A stretch of DNA of 64,000 bases. Source: Prorocentrum cordatum. Lineage: Eukaryota; Sar; Dinophyceae; Prorocentrales; Prorocentraceae. Shown piece after piece: positions 53,705 through 64,000 of this stretch (its first letter is position 1; each line of letters opens with the position of its first letter). The stretch covers positions 965,112-1,029,111 of the forward strand of contig CAUYUJ010018726.1 of NCBI GenBank assembly GCA_963575745.1, in the 5' to 3' direction. The notes below the pieces were generated by a model, which worked only from the letters and a program-made list of their open reading frames with translations, did no database searches and had not been told where the DNA came from. The translations under genes and the position numbers were made by a program.

Positions 53705-54800
53705 GTGGTGCGCGCGCGCACTACTAATGCCGCGGTGCACGCGGGCATGTGCTACGGTGTACGCAGGCACCGCGGTGTACACAGGCATTGTGGCGCACAC
53801 ATCTGCCGTTGCAGCAGCAGCTGTGGTGCACACAGGCATAGTGGGTGTACGCAAGCATTGTGGTGTGCACATCACAAGCTTAGTGGTGTACCCAGGCGCC
53901 GTGATGTACACAGTCGGTGTAGCGCGCAAAGTCGCTATGATGTAAGCGTGCATTGTGGGCTAGAGTGTACCCACGCATCTATTCCCACTTATTCCTCCTC
54001 ATCCCTCTTCATTTTCGTCGTCCTCTTCGTCGTCCCCCTTGCACATCCAGGACGCGGGCACTGATGATGATGATGAGGAGGAGGAGGAGGTATAGTAACT
54101 AAGATACGTGTGCGCAGGCTGTGCGTGGTGCATCACGCAGGTCCGTTCGCGGTCTCGTGCACGGATTCCTGCAACGAACTTCTCGTAGATAATGGCGTGC
54201 ATCATGGCAGTGCTCTTGGGGAAAGAGCGCGGGCCCCGAGCTGTCGGCCCCATCGTGGGGTTCGTTTTGCTCCTCCTGCTCCTCCTGCTGGTGCTGCTGT
54301 TCCTCCTGCTTTTCCTGCGTGTATTCCCTCGGCTGACGCCGGTCTGGGCGCCTCCAAGCCGCGTGGCGTTCACGGGCGCCGTGGTGCGCGCAATTGCCAT
54401 GACGCGCGCAGCTGTTATGGCGTACGCAGACGTTGTGGGCCCACCATATACGAGCGTTCTTTGGGCCAGAAGAACACATGTCCACAATCAACTCAGACAT
54501 TGAGTTTGATACGCCCCCCAACGATTTTCCGGAGTTTGGTTCCGCCAGCACTTTCAAGTGTACACAAGCTTGATGGTGTACGCAGGCACTGTGGGCACAG
54601 GGTGTGCTGAAACAGCAGCTGCGGCGCACGCGGGCGCCATGGTGTGCACAAACAATGTGATGATGTACGAAGGTGCTGTGGTGTACACGGCTGTTACGGT
54701 GTTTGCAGTCGCCGTGGTGCACACACACCCACATACCATGTCTGTAGCAGTCCTGGCGCACAAAGGCATTGTGGTGTACTTGCCCGTGTTGTGTGCACAG
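53705..54800. repeat. GTGGTGTACACAGGCAT minisatellite
   Basis: Phrases like GGTGTACACAGGCATTGTGG recur with a period of about 27-30 bp at 53705-53945 and 54360-54795. Between them is sequence with a Leu-run-encoding CTCCTGCTCCTCCTGCTG (54270-54315). One frame gives a repeated V-Y-T-G-I-V peptide. Because the period is a multiple of three in many units, open frames persist on both strands; I regard it as a minisatellite rather than a gene. Confidence 0.65.
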
Positions 54801-54817
54801 GCACGGCGGGCGTGGAC

Positions 54818-54925
54818 GGCGACGACGACGACGATGACGACAACGATGACGACGACGTCGACGACGACGACATCGACGACGATTGCGACGACGGCGACGA
54901 CGATGACGACGACGACGACGTAGGT
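54818..54925. repeat. (GAC)n microsatellite
   Basis: GAC/ACG triplets with ATG interruptions. GAAGGCCTTGCGGCCGG occurs downstream (about 55050), as it does near the (GAC)n at 5.05 kb. Confidence 0.85.
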
Positions 54926-55564
54926 GGCGCGCGTCGGGGGTTGCGCGCCGCGGCCCCTGTTGTCGTTACCCCCACCCCGCCCTCCCCTCCCAAAGCGATG
55001 CGTGTTATCGCCCAGGAAAAAATGGTCTCAATGGGAATTCGTTTGCGGCGAAGGCCTTGCGGCCGGCGCCGCCGACCCTGAGGTTTGGGAGGAGGGCGCG
55101 GAACATGGGGAGGAATCTGAGGAGGGGGGCAGGAGGAAGAGGTGGCTGAGGAGGAGTAGGAGTAGGAGGAGGGTGAGGCGAGCAGGGTCGCATGTACAGG
55201 TGTGGGGGGGGGCGCGAAAAAAGGGCAGGGGCGAGTAGAACGTGGCGATCATGAGGAGGAGAAGGAGGAAGATAATGGCGAGGATGTTGATGATGTTGAC
55301 GACGACGCCGGTTGCCTATCAGGACCATGCGGGGCGTGTTGGGGTCCTCCTGGGGCGACTCCCGGGCTTCGTTCGCTGTTTTGAAACCTGGTTCGGCATC
55401 TTGAGCATCTGGGAGGCCACGGAGTGTAGATTTAGAGGGCGCTGGGGCGGGGACCTGGGCTGGGGCTGGGGCCGGAGCGGGCCGGGAGCCAGGGCCGGGG
55501 CCAGGGCCAGGGTCGAGGCCGAGGCTGGGACTGGGGCCGGGGCCGGGGCCAGGGACCCCGCTCT

Positions 55565-56100
55565 TGTCCTCGTCGCGTTCGTCGTCGTCGTTGTCGTCGT
55601 CGTCCCCGCGGGCGTCGTCGCCGCCCACTATGGCGCCCCAGTGCTGCCCGATGGAGTCCATTTCTCGCGAATCCGACCCTAACGGACCAATGGGATGCAT
55701 TTGCGCAGGCCCCCGGGGGGCGAAACCTATATGATGTTTGGAAAGCATGATTCAACCTATAAAAATGTTTCTCTGGCGGGAGACATTTTTCTCAATTTGA
55801 AAGCAACTTGAGAACAATTTGAGAAGAATTCGAGCAACATGTTCAAAGTGTTATCATGTTTTTCACATTGAGAACACTGCTTCAAATTAGAGGGTTCTTC
55901 TCATGTTCGAACCATGTTTTTCCAGAGATCATATAGTTTTCGGCCCCCAGGGGCCTGCGCAAATGCATTCCACTGATCCGCGAGGGGTCGGATTCGCAAG
56001 GAAATGGGCTCCATGGAGCAGCACTGGGACGCCATAGCGGACGGCGACGGCGCCCACGGGGACGACAACGACAACGACGACGGGGACGAACACGACAATG
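55565..56100. repeat. Large inverted repeat with AT-rich loop
   Basis: About 140 bp at 55602-55740 reappear reverse-complemented at about 55924-56062. Landmarks are GCATTTGCGCAGGCCCC, CGAATCCGACCC and CAGTGCTGC. The 180-bp AT-rich loop has smaller inverted pieces (GAGAACA, CATGTTC). Outside each arm are matching (GTC)n and (GAC)n tracts, so the symmetry extends further. Drift between arms is visible but modest. Confidence 0.75.
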
Positions 56101-56900
56101 ATAGTGGGGAGGAGAGCGAGGGGGAAAAGGAGGAGGAGAAGGACGACGACGACGACTAGGACGGGGATGTTTGCGACGACGGCGGCGACGACGAGGGCGA
56201 GGATGACAGCGATGAGGAGGAGGAGGAGGAGGAGGAGGAGGAGGAGGAGGAGGAGGAGGAGGAGGAGGAGGAGGAGGAGGACGTCAACGACGATTGCGAG
56301 GAGGACGACGATGACGGCGACGAGGACGACTACAATTGCGACGAGGACGACGACGACGACGGTGACGAGGACGTCGACGGGGACGACGACGACGACGGCG
56401 CCCACGACGACGACGATTGCGACGAAGACGACGAAGACGGCGACGACAGCGTCGACGAGGACGACGACGACGGCGGGAGGGAGGGGGGAGGGGGGGAAAG
56501 CGGGGAGAGGGGGGGGGAGGAGGAGGAGAAAGGGGAGGGGGGGCGGGAAAAGGGACGATGAGCCCAGACATCCAACGTCTGGAAAAAATCGCAATACAGC
56601 TCGCCGCTTGGGTCCCGCCGCCAGCCTGGACAGCGGACATAAATCGGACGTGGCCCCGCGCGCTTTTGGATGTCCGGCCAGGCTTGGCCAGGTCGGCGCG
56701 CGCGTCGTTGCCTTTGGTGTCGCCGTGGTGGCGGCGGTCCTCGGCTCCGCCGGCGCCGCCGCCGCTGTCGTCGCCGTCGTCGTCGCAGCAAACGCGTTCG
56801 CCGCGCCGCCGCTGTCGCCGTCGCCGTCGTCGTCGCGGTTGTCGTCGTCGTCTTCGTCGTCGTTTGTCGTCGGCATCGTCCTCGTAGTGCTCGCATTCCC
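56101..56900. repeat. (GAG)n/(GAC)n/(GTC)n compound microsatellite
   Basis: GAG-rich at 56215-56280, GAC-rich at 56280-56480, G-rich to 56560, and GTC-rich at 56755-56880. Intervening sequence shows no gene. Confidence 0.85.
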
Positions 56901-56904
56901 CCCC

Positions 56905-58215
56905 GTCGGCCGAGAATGAAAGCGCCGCTTATTGGCTGCGCCGATCGTTGAGCCCTCGGCCGCCGAGGATTAGACCGCCTCCTAGTGGTTGCGCGATAGG
57001 TTGCGCCCCCGGCGGCCGAAGATGAACCCGTCTCGTGTTGGTCGTGCCATAGGTTGCGCCCTCGGCGGCCGATGATAAACATAATTCTAACGGTTGCGCC
57101 GTAGGTTGCGCCTTCGGCGGCCGAGAATGAGCCCCCCGTCTCGCATTGCCGTCGCATGGGTTGCGCCCTCGGCGGCCGAGAAAGTGCCCGTCTCCTCGCG
57201 GTTGCGCCATCGGTTGCGCCCTCGGCGGCCGAACGCGCGGCGCGCGCGCCACGGGTCTTGCGCATAGAAGAAGGAGAGGAGAGGGAGAGGACAAATCAAT
57301 GGAAAACACAAGGGGGCGGGCCCTGGGCGGGGGCGCGGCGCGGGGGTGGGCGGGGCGGGGGGCCGGCGCAAAATGACGCGGCGGGGGCGGGCCGGGGGGG
57401 GGCGCGGCCGCCGGGGGCGAATGCAGGGGGCCGCTAGGGAGGGGGCTGGGGACAAAGGAGGGGGGGGCGGCGCGACGCCAAATAAAATGGTCGGGGCGGG
57501 GGGGGGGCGCTCGGCTGCCGGGGGCAGCGGGGCGCTGGAGGAGAGCGGGCCGCTGGGGGAAGTGCTTGGGGCGGAGGGGTGGGCGACGCGAAATAAAATA
57601 TTCGGCGCCCCGGTCGCCCTGCGCAGGAGGACAGAACCGCCTCATTGGTTGCGCAATAGGCTGCGCCCTCGGCGGCCGAGAGTAAAACTGTCTTCTATTG
57701 GTTGGGTTGCGCCCTCGGCGGCCGAGAGTTCAGCTGCCGCCCATCGATTGCGCCGTGGATTTCGCCCCCAGCGGCCGAGAATGCAACCGTCTGTCGTTGG
57801 TTGCGCCATAAGTTGTACCCTCGGCGGCTGAGAATAAAACCGCCCCCTGTTGATTGCGCCATAGGTTGCGCCCTCGGCCGCCGAGAATGGATCAGCCTCC
57901 TAATAGCTTCGCCGCGGTTGCGCCTTCGGCGGCCGAGAATGAATCCGTCGCTTTGCGGTTGCGCCATAGGTTGCGCCCTCGTCGGCCGAGAATGCACGCG
58001 TCGCCTATTGGTTGCGCCATAGATATGCGCCTTCGGCGGCCGAGAGTCAAACCGCCTGCTATTGGTTGCGCCTTAACGTTGCGCCCTCGGCGCCGGCCGA
58101 GAATGAGCCCGTCTGCTACTGGTTGCGCCGTGGGCTGTGCCCTCGGTGGCGGCCGAGAATAGAGCCGCCTGCCATTGGTTGCGCCGTAGGTCGCGCCCTC
58201 GGCGGCCGAAGAATG
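56905..58215. repeat. 53-bp satellite with CTCGGCGGCCGAG core, in two blocks
   Basis: Units consist of GGTTGCGCCCTCGGCGG, CCGAGAATGAA and a variable CCGCCTNCTATT, then GGTTGCGCCATA. Spacing is about 50-57 bp. Seven units lie in 56905-57235 and eleven in 57650-58215, separated by GC-rich DNA (57236-57640). The core CTCGG-CGG-CCGAG is self-complementary. Frames through it are artefacts. Confidence 0.85.
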
Positions 58216-59290
58216 AAACCGTCGCGCAGCGGGTGCAACCAGTCAGGTGGTCAGTCAAATAGTCAGTCAGTCACTCAATCTGTCAGTCTGTCAGTCTGTC
58301 AGCCTGTCACTCGGACCTTGCCTCGCGAGAAACCAAATTCGGGATGTGCCCGAAATCAAGGCGGGATATTGTTGCCGCCGTCGCCTTCCGCGGGCCCGTC
58401 GAGGGTCGCCAGACGAAGACCCGCGATGAAGCGTTGTCGCGTTGATGCGCCAGGGCCTCCAGGGGCCGCGCGCCGAACAAATCAAAACTTCGGGTGTCGG
58501 GGAGGGGGCGGGGAAGGACGATGGGCAGCAGGAGGGGGGGGGGATGGGGAAGGGGAGGAGCAGCAGGGGGAGGAGGGGGGGCAGGGGGATGAGAGGAGGA
58601 AGAGGTGCGTGCGCGCGCGCGCGTGGGGGGGGAGGGGAGGAGGAGGAGGGGCAGGGGGGGGGGGGCAGCTGGGGGGGCCAGCTTGAGCCATCTCAGCCGT
58701 CTCGGGGGCGCGCGTTGGACCGCCTCAGCGCCGCGTTGAACCCCCCCGTTCGCCCCGACGGCAATGCGGGCGTAATTTTGAAGGCCGGCGCGAGCCTCGA
58801 GATGGCGAGCGGCAACCTCGACCCGTCTCCGGCCTGCCGCGCGACCGCCCTTGACCCGCCCCGCGCGCCACCGCTGCCGCGCGCGCGGCGGTCGCAGTTG
58901 TGCGAAACGGAGCTCCGCGGAAGGCCCCGGCGGTGAGGTCCGCGTGGGGGCCCCGCCTCATGTCGGCGCACCGCTCGCACGCTTCGCGGCGCCGTAGAGA
59001 GCGCCGCCGCCGGCTTCAGTGACAAGGCCCGCGCGGCGGCCCCGCCACGTGGAACCGACATGGAGAAATATGTTTGAGCCATGTTACAGCCGAACAGCGC
59101 GGAACGCATCCAGCGCGTTTCCCACCGCGCGCGTTCGGCCACGCAGCCAGCGTAAAGTTGGGAAATCCACGCTCAGTAGGACGGAAACAGCAACGGAACA
59201 ATAGGACGGAAATTTGCGGAGTCATGGCGGGAATGGCCCAAAGTAGGGCGGAGCCGGAGCCGGGGTGCAAAATTCCAGCACCGGCGGCGC
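58216..59290. other. GC-rich noncoding DNA
   Basis: A CAGT-type short repeat (CAGTCAGTCA, CTGTCAGTCTGTCAG) at 58250-58310, then GGGGA-rich DNA. No supported gene. Confidence 0.45.
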
Positions 59291-61150
59291 CGCTTGTAAT
59301 GCGTTCTTGGTAGAGGTGGGTCGAAATCATTTCTAATCGAACATTGGTCCACCCTTGATGCGGTCATTTAACAGGGTGGCCCCATCCCCAACAAGATTCA
59401 AATAGGGGCCAGCCCACCTTTAAAATAATTGCGCTCCAAGTGTTCCCACCTTTAACAGGGCTCGGCTTAAAGTTGATCCACCTCAGACAGATTCCCGACA
59501 AGGGTAAAGCAACCCGTGCAACAAATCCATCGAAGAAGCGGTTCTCTGGATAAAAGATCGCATTAAACGTGGATCCATCTCTAGACGGAATTCCCGTAAG
59601 GGTGGGGCCGCGTGCGTTACAAGTCCAATCAAGGTGTGCCAACCTGTATCATAACCCCAGTAGAAGTGGATCCGCATCCACTATGATCATATGAAGGGTG
59701 GCGCGATTGGGCATAACATATAATGGGAGGTGGATCCGCCTCTACTTGAACCCTATCAGGAATCGTGCACTTCTAGTCGAAGTCCAGTAGGTTAGGGCCC
59801 ACTTCTCATGGGGTCCGATTGGAGGGGGGCGCGTTCCACCCCTTATAGAACCTGATTAAAGGCGGGGCCGCCTGCAACGTCATTTTCTTAGTGATGGAGG
59901 CACGTCGACACAATAAAACTCACGTGCCAATCCCCCGCGCAAGGAACCCGTCTGCAAAGCCGCACAAATGGATTAGATCTGTAACCCGCAATGCGAATCG
60001 ATGTGTAGATGGACCGCGAAAGGGATCCGATGAAACGCCGCACAAACGGACTCCACGTGCAACCCGCGCGTAGAAATCAATGTCTAGATCACGCCACTTC
60101 GGATATCATTCGATCGAGGGAACAACCAATGGTAATTGAATTTTCCGAACAGAACCCCGACAGGTTTGGAGCCCTCTGTAAGAAAATCAGCTGAGGGGTG
60201 GAACCACCTCGTATAAAATCCTATTGGTCATAGGCCCGTCGCTATTGGAAACTTAATAGAGGTGGATCCACCTTTAACATAATCAAATTATAGCGGCTAA
60301 AGAAGGACCCGCCCCCATTAGAAGCCCATTAGAGGCGGGCCACCTTAATTGGGGTCTGGTTAAGGCTGGAGCCACATGCGATTGCATCATATCGGAAGTG
60401 CATCGACCTCTACTAAATATCCAGTAGCGGCGGATCCAACTCCAATATGATCATACTAAGGATGGAACCGCGTGGGTTACAAGTAATCCTGTTGGTGGTG
60501 GATCCAGTTATATATGGATCCGACTGGGAATGGACACGCCTTTAATATAAGTTTATAAGGAGCGCGTTCACGTTTCATTATATTCGATTAGGGGTTGCTG
60601 CAATCCGCTGATCGAACAACCTGGATAACACATGGAGCCGTTTGGAATATAATCTTCTTAGGGGTGGAGGCGTCTCCACACAATATAGCTCACAATGTAT
60701 GTCCCCCACCACAGGAGCTCTATTGTCAAATCGCACAAATATTATACATATACATGTTTTACGTGTGACCCACGCAGTAGGAATCAATGTGTAAAGCGCC
60801 CACGGCTGGAACCCGATTGGAAAACAACAAACAAAGCTTCTATAGATCATCCACACACTCGAACTCAATGTATAAACTGCGCCACGTTTGATACACTTCC
60901 ATCAGGGCAACAGCCACTTGTAGTATGATCCTTTACACAATCCCATTTGGTTTGGACCCCCCTGTAATAGTATCACATGAGGATGGAGCCACCTGGTATG
61001 ATCCGATTGAAAGGTGGGCCGCTCGCTAATGTAATATATTTAGAAAAAATATCCACTTCTCACATAATCATATTCAGGATGACGCGATCCACAATACAAA
61101 CCGTTTTCACAGAAGAATTTACATCCAATGGGATCCCATCATAGGTGGAT
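59291..61150. repeat. AT-richer satellite with palindromic GGTGGATCCACC core
   Basis: Degenerate units of about 45-60 bp carry 'AGAGGTGGATCCACCTCTA' or drifted forms (for example near 59728, 60258, 60430, 60495, 61143) separated by AT-rich spacers such as 'AATATAATC' or 'GATCATA'. The 14-bp AGGTGGATCCACCT is a perfect palindrome. The same family occurs at 52.38-52.86 kb. No coding regions are seen. Confidence 0.65.
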
Positions 61151-62440
61151 CCACTGTTTTCTCGATGTTGTTCGATGTCCATTTCGTCCAATGACAAAAA
61201 GGCAAAAACTGTCTTTCTACCTCGTCTGTTCTCAATCACGTCACTTTTTTATTTGCTTTTCTTCCCTTGTCCAAAAGGTTCAGGTACTCACAGCGTTTTC
61301 CTCTCCATGAAGGGCCAGGCCCCCCGCATAATCATTTCATTAATCAAACCGTCGTGGTGTTATCGGTATCGCTCGGCGGTCCCCCCAGGATATAGACGCA
61401 TTGCTCTTATTATCACGGATAGTTAGAGGGATCGACAATTGAGCGACGCAGAAAACGGGCTTCGTCCTCAATGTGGCGTGCCGCGATGGCGGCCCGAGTA
61501 AGCCGCGGCGTCAGGTCGCCATGCCATCTCGCGTAATTCGTCCCTCAATTGCTTCCCAGGGTTGGCCTTGTTGACGGCCCCGGGGCCAGGACCTTCCTGG
61601 TTCACGGCTGTCACTGCGAGGGGAGGTGAGCAGCGTTCGCCGTGAGGGGCAGCCGAGGCGGCTTCTCAGGGCCGCGCCGGGCGGTTCCCGCAGAGGAGCG
61701 GTAGTGCTCCGGGGGCGGGCGCCGCGCCCTGCGCCGCGCCCTCCGCGGCCGCGTCCTCGGAGAGGGCCGCGTGGCGCAGCTCCAGGGGGGGAGTTTTAGC
61801 TTGGTATCGCTCGGACCTGCGTTTTTTTGTTGTTGTTTTGTTTCCTTTCTTCGGCGGGGACCATCGAGGAGGTTCTTGGATCATCTGGCGACAGTGCAAA
61901 GAGGCACGGGACCGACAGGTGCACGGGGAATGGACGTCCGAGAGATGGCGAGTTGAGGAGGAGCGACACCACCACCACCAGAGGGGCCTCCAGCGAGGAG
62001 GTCCACGATGACCCCCCCCTGGCTCCTCCTGCTGGTGGTCCCTGGTGGTGGTGGTGGTGGTGTGGCTCTTCCTTGTTCCCAGGGGAGACTTCCGACGATG
62101 TGTTTTTTCAATCGCGGCGTTTTTCCTCGCTGTCGGCCTCTGGGTTTCATCCGCGGGCTCCCGGGCAATCAAATATGTGTCCAGGGCAAAGAGCCCGCAC
62201 CGTGCAGGAAAAGGGTCAGACCTAAGAGGCCCGCACCAGGGGCTGGGCTCGAACGTCGAAGTTCCGAGGTATTTGGGGGCGTTGTTCGCCCTTCTGTGAA
62301 CCTTTTCGCGTCGCCTCGTCGCCGCGGATGGGCCCGGCCTCGCAGCTTGCTCGGGGCGCACCCCAGAACAGATCCAGAGGTCGATTTGCGATCCGCAGGC
62401 CCCGGGCCCAGACCGCGCCGAGATCCTTGAGGGGCTGGGC
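61151..62440. other. Noncoding DNA
   Basis: Transition from AT-richer to GC-rich DNA. Direct GGTGGTCCCTGGTGGTGGTGG repeats lie near 62030-62065. Long minus-strand frames are Arg/Pro/Ser-rich and unsupported. Confidence 0.4.
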
Positions 62441-62625
62441 TCGAGCTTCGAGCTTCGAGGATTCGAACTTCGAGGATTCGAGGTTCGAGGATTCGAGGTT
62501 TGAGGATTCGAGGATTCGAGGTTCGAAGGTTCGAGGGTTCGAGGATTCGAGCTTCGAGCGTCGATTTGAGGGCTGGGCTCGAGCTTCGAGGTTCGAGGAT
62601 TCGATGTTCGAGGATTCGAGGTGTT
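62441..62625. repeat. TTCGAGGA minisatellite
   Basis: Units of about 8 or 16 bp (TTCGAGGATTCGAGGT) run from 62441 to 62560 and again from 62578 to 62620. The minus strand gives a repeated S-S-N-P-R-T peptide because of the period. Confidence 0.85.
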
Positions 62626-63425
62626 TGCACGTTTCAGGCCCCTCATGGGCCTCCTCGTGGCCCCGGCTGGATTCGCCATGGAGTTTTGGCCCAGCGTACC
62701 CCAGGAGAGGCAGACCACCGCCACCCGACCCCAAACTCGAGTCGTCACAAATTCACGACGGCGTTTTTTTTGTGTTTGGGATTCTTGCTTCGGCGAGGCG
62801 CCTCCTCCCGCGGAGGGTGGTACTCTCTGAAATATGTTGCTTGCTATTTTCGGCCTCGGGGGCCATTTGGGGCCCCCAAGGACGTGGAACAACTAATCGG
62901 GATGAAAATTCCGTGTCGAGACTTCTTGGTGCCCACGCTGCAACCAGAATCACGACGTCGGAGGTCTCTGTGGAGGAGGGAGGAGGGAGGAGGGAGGGAG
63001 AGTAAGCATGAGGACGGGGAGTAGGCGGTGGAGACGGCGGCGGAGGAGGAAGAAGCAGCCCAGGCGTTCCTGGGCAGGCCGCTGAAGCCCCCAACGCGCT
63101 CAAAGATTTGAATCCGCAGGAGCGAAGGCGGGTTCCGCAGGCATCCGAGGATGCCACCCACTCAGTGCGCGGCCGCCCCTGATGTGCCGGCCCCTTCATC
63201 GGCCGGCCCAAGGGCGGTCCGACATCAGGCCCCCAAGGGGCGGAGAGCGAGGAGCGAATGCCTGCATTGAACAGGTCGTGCTGTCGGAGGTCCAAGGCTC
63301 TGATAGCCCATACCTCGGACCTCCTGCGGCCGCTCGGGGGGACGATGGTGCCCCTGGCCGCCTCTCGGCGAGGCGCAGCTGCTGGAGAGCAGAGCCCGAG
63401 GCGAGGAGGCCTCCCAGGAGTCGAC
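62626..63425. other. Noncoding DNA
   Basis: No gene recognised; a GGAGGGA run occurs near 62970-63000. Confidence 0.4.
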
Positions 63426-63584
63426 CGAAGGATTGCAAAAAAAGAACGAAGGATTGCAAAAAAAGAACGAAGGATTGCAAAAAAAGAACGAAGGTTTTTT
63501 TTGCAATCGAACGAAGGGTTTTTTTGCAATCCTTCGCCGAAGGGTTTTTTTTGCAATCCTCCCAGGGTTTTTTTGCAATCCTTC
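63426..63584. repeat. Direct and inverted GAAGGATTGCAAAAAAA repeats
   Basis: Three head-to-tail 21-bp units (GAAGGATTGCAAAAAAAGAAC at 63427, 63448 and 63469) are followed by four inverted units with TTTTTTTGCAATCCTTCG or a truncated form (about 63494-63508, 63518-63536, 63543-63560, 63566-63584). The block can fold into several alternative hairpins. Confidence 0.85.
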
Positions 63585-63735
63585 GAGCCTCTGGGAGCCG
63601 ACGAGGCCGATCGAGCAACGGGGCGGCCTGCCAAGGGTGCCGGGAGTCGGGCGCGGAGCGGGCGAGCGCCCGCCGCCTGGAGCCCGCCGCCGCGGGGCCC
63701 TCCGAGCATAGGGGAACGAAGGATGACATAGACAT

Positions 63736-63737
<2 letters not shown>

Positions 63738-63778
<41 letters not shown>

Positions 63779-63815
63779 TCGTCGCTCGTCGCTCGTCGCT
63801 CGTCGCTCATCGTCG
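63738..63815. repeat. (GTC)n and (GTCGCTC)n microsatellite
   Basis: GTC triplets, then a GTCGCTC heptamer repeated several times. Confidence 0.9.
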
Positions 63816-63829
63816 TCGTGCGCACGGGC

Positions 63830-63901
63830 CCCCAGGAAGCATTTAAGACCCCCCCCCCCCCTTCCGGCAAATCCGGGGGGGTTCTTAAATGCTTCCTGGG
63901 G
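63830..63901. repeat. 25-bp-stem hairpin with C/G-run loop ends
   Basis: CCCCAGGAAGCATTTAAGA (from 63830) is complementary to TTCTTAAATGCTTCCTGGGG (ending 63901) apart from one extra T. The arms continue into a C run and a G run that also pair. It looks like a small foldback element. Confidence 0.8.
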
Positions 63902-63926
63902 TTACGAACTCGAGGTCCGCGTCGCC

Positions 63927-64000
63927 AGGGGGTCCAGCGCCGATCCGAGAAACCCGCGCGGGCCTCCGAGATGTTTTGCTCGTGCCATCGTTCGCTCCCC
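63927..64000 (+). repeat. Second copy of the cold-shock hairpin arm (cut by the window end)
   Basis: GGGGTCCAGCGCCGATCC, followed by GAGAAACCCGCGCGGGCC and GATGTTTTGCTCGTGCC, parallels 44954-45018 with scattered changes. The TTCTTCTTCTAGGG acceptor part has become TTTTGCTCGTGCC and lacks an AG at that place. Confidence 0.6.

Noticed and set aside
61666-62892. 408-residue minus-strand frame with a repeated SSNPRT peptide
   Set aside because: The repeat peptide follows from the TTCGAGGA minisatellite and the flanks are Arg/Pro-rich without recognisable domains.

Overview
The window looks like nuclear DNA of a dinoflagellate (peridinin-plastid lineage). Four kinds of sequence evidence support this. 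(1) A 22-nt dinoflagellate trans-spliced leader (DinoSL) lies at 22512-22533, and decayed copies lie just upstream of three gene copies. (2) Three near-identical genes encode a protein with a signal peptide followed by an FVGSP motif, the dinoflagellate type of plastid targeting. (3) There is a double cold-shock-domain, glycine-rich protein, a family expanded in dinoflagellates. (4) Two long decayed Ty1/copia-type elements have HVDD reverse transcriptases. The DNA is GC-rich and gene-poor, and is dominated by simple repeats, minisatellites and hairpin-forming elements. No bacterial operon, rRNA, tRNA or CRISPR array was recognised.

Layout: 1-3.4 kb is G/C-tract DNA and triplet repeats. 3.5-4.3 kb holds plastid-protein gene copy 1. 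4.3-6.3 kb is noncoding and includes a possible SL relic. 6.3-17.4 kb is copia-like element A, decayed and interrupted by two repeat blocks. 17.7-18.5 kb holds copy 2. 18.8-22.5 kb is ATG-type microsatellite and a CCAAGACGGCC minisatellite. 22.5-23.7 kb is a processed gene carrying a full spliced leader and resembling rhamnan-synthesis protein F, broken at G runs. 24.35-25.2 kb is a degenerate telomere-like CCCTAA tract. 25.7-26.5 kb holds copy 3. 27.5-28.2 kb is a secreted-protein-like fragment. 28.35-28.86 kb is a 62-bp tandem repeat. 28.9-39.4 kb is copia-like element B, the more complete one. 39.5-42.9 kb has weak minus-strand ORFs. 44.8-46.4 kb is the cold-shock gene with a hairpin element at its putative splice acceptor. 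46.4-64 kb is almost wholly repeats, inverted repeats and AT-rich satellite.

Element B shows the composite domain order: gag-like, RING-H2 finger, aspartic protease, DNA-methyltransferase-like domain, zinc finger, integrase, reverse transcriptase, RNase H. Element A shows the same order from the protease onward, with extra breaks.

The most unusual signal is a 14-nt hairpin found about 40 times, essentially only in the two copia-like elements. It has a 5-bp stem with compensatory changes and a GNNA-like tetraloop. Inside ORFs it is nearly always phased to read Ala-Gly-x-Pro-Ala with an x codon ending in A. After the final stop codon it recurs in tandem with different but still complementary stems. 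This points to a structured nucleic-acid element hosted inside coding sequence. All calls are from reading alone; no alignment or search was run.
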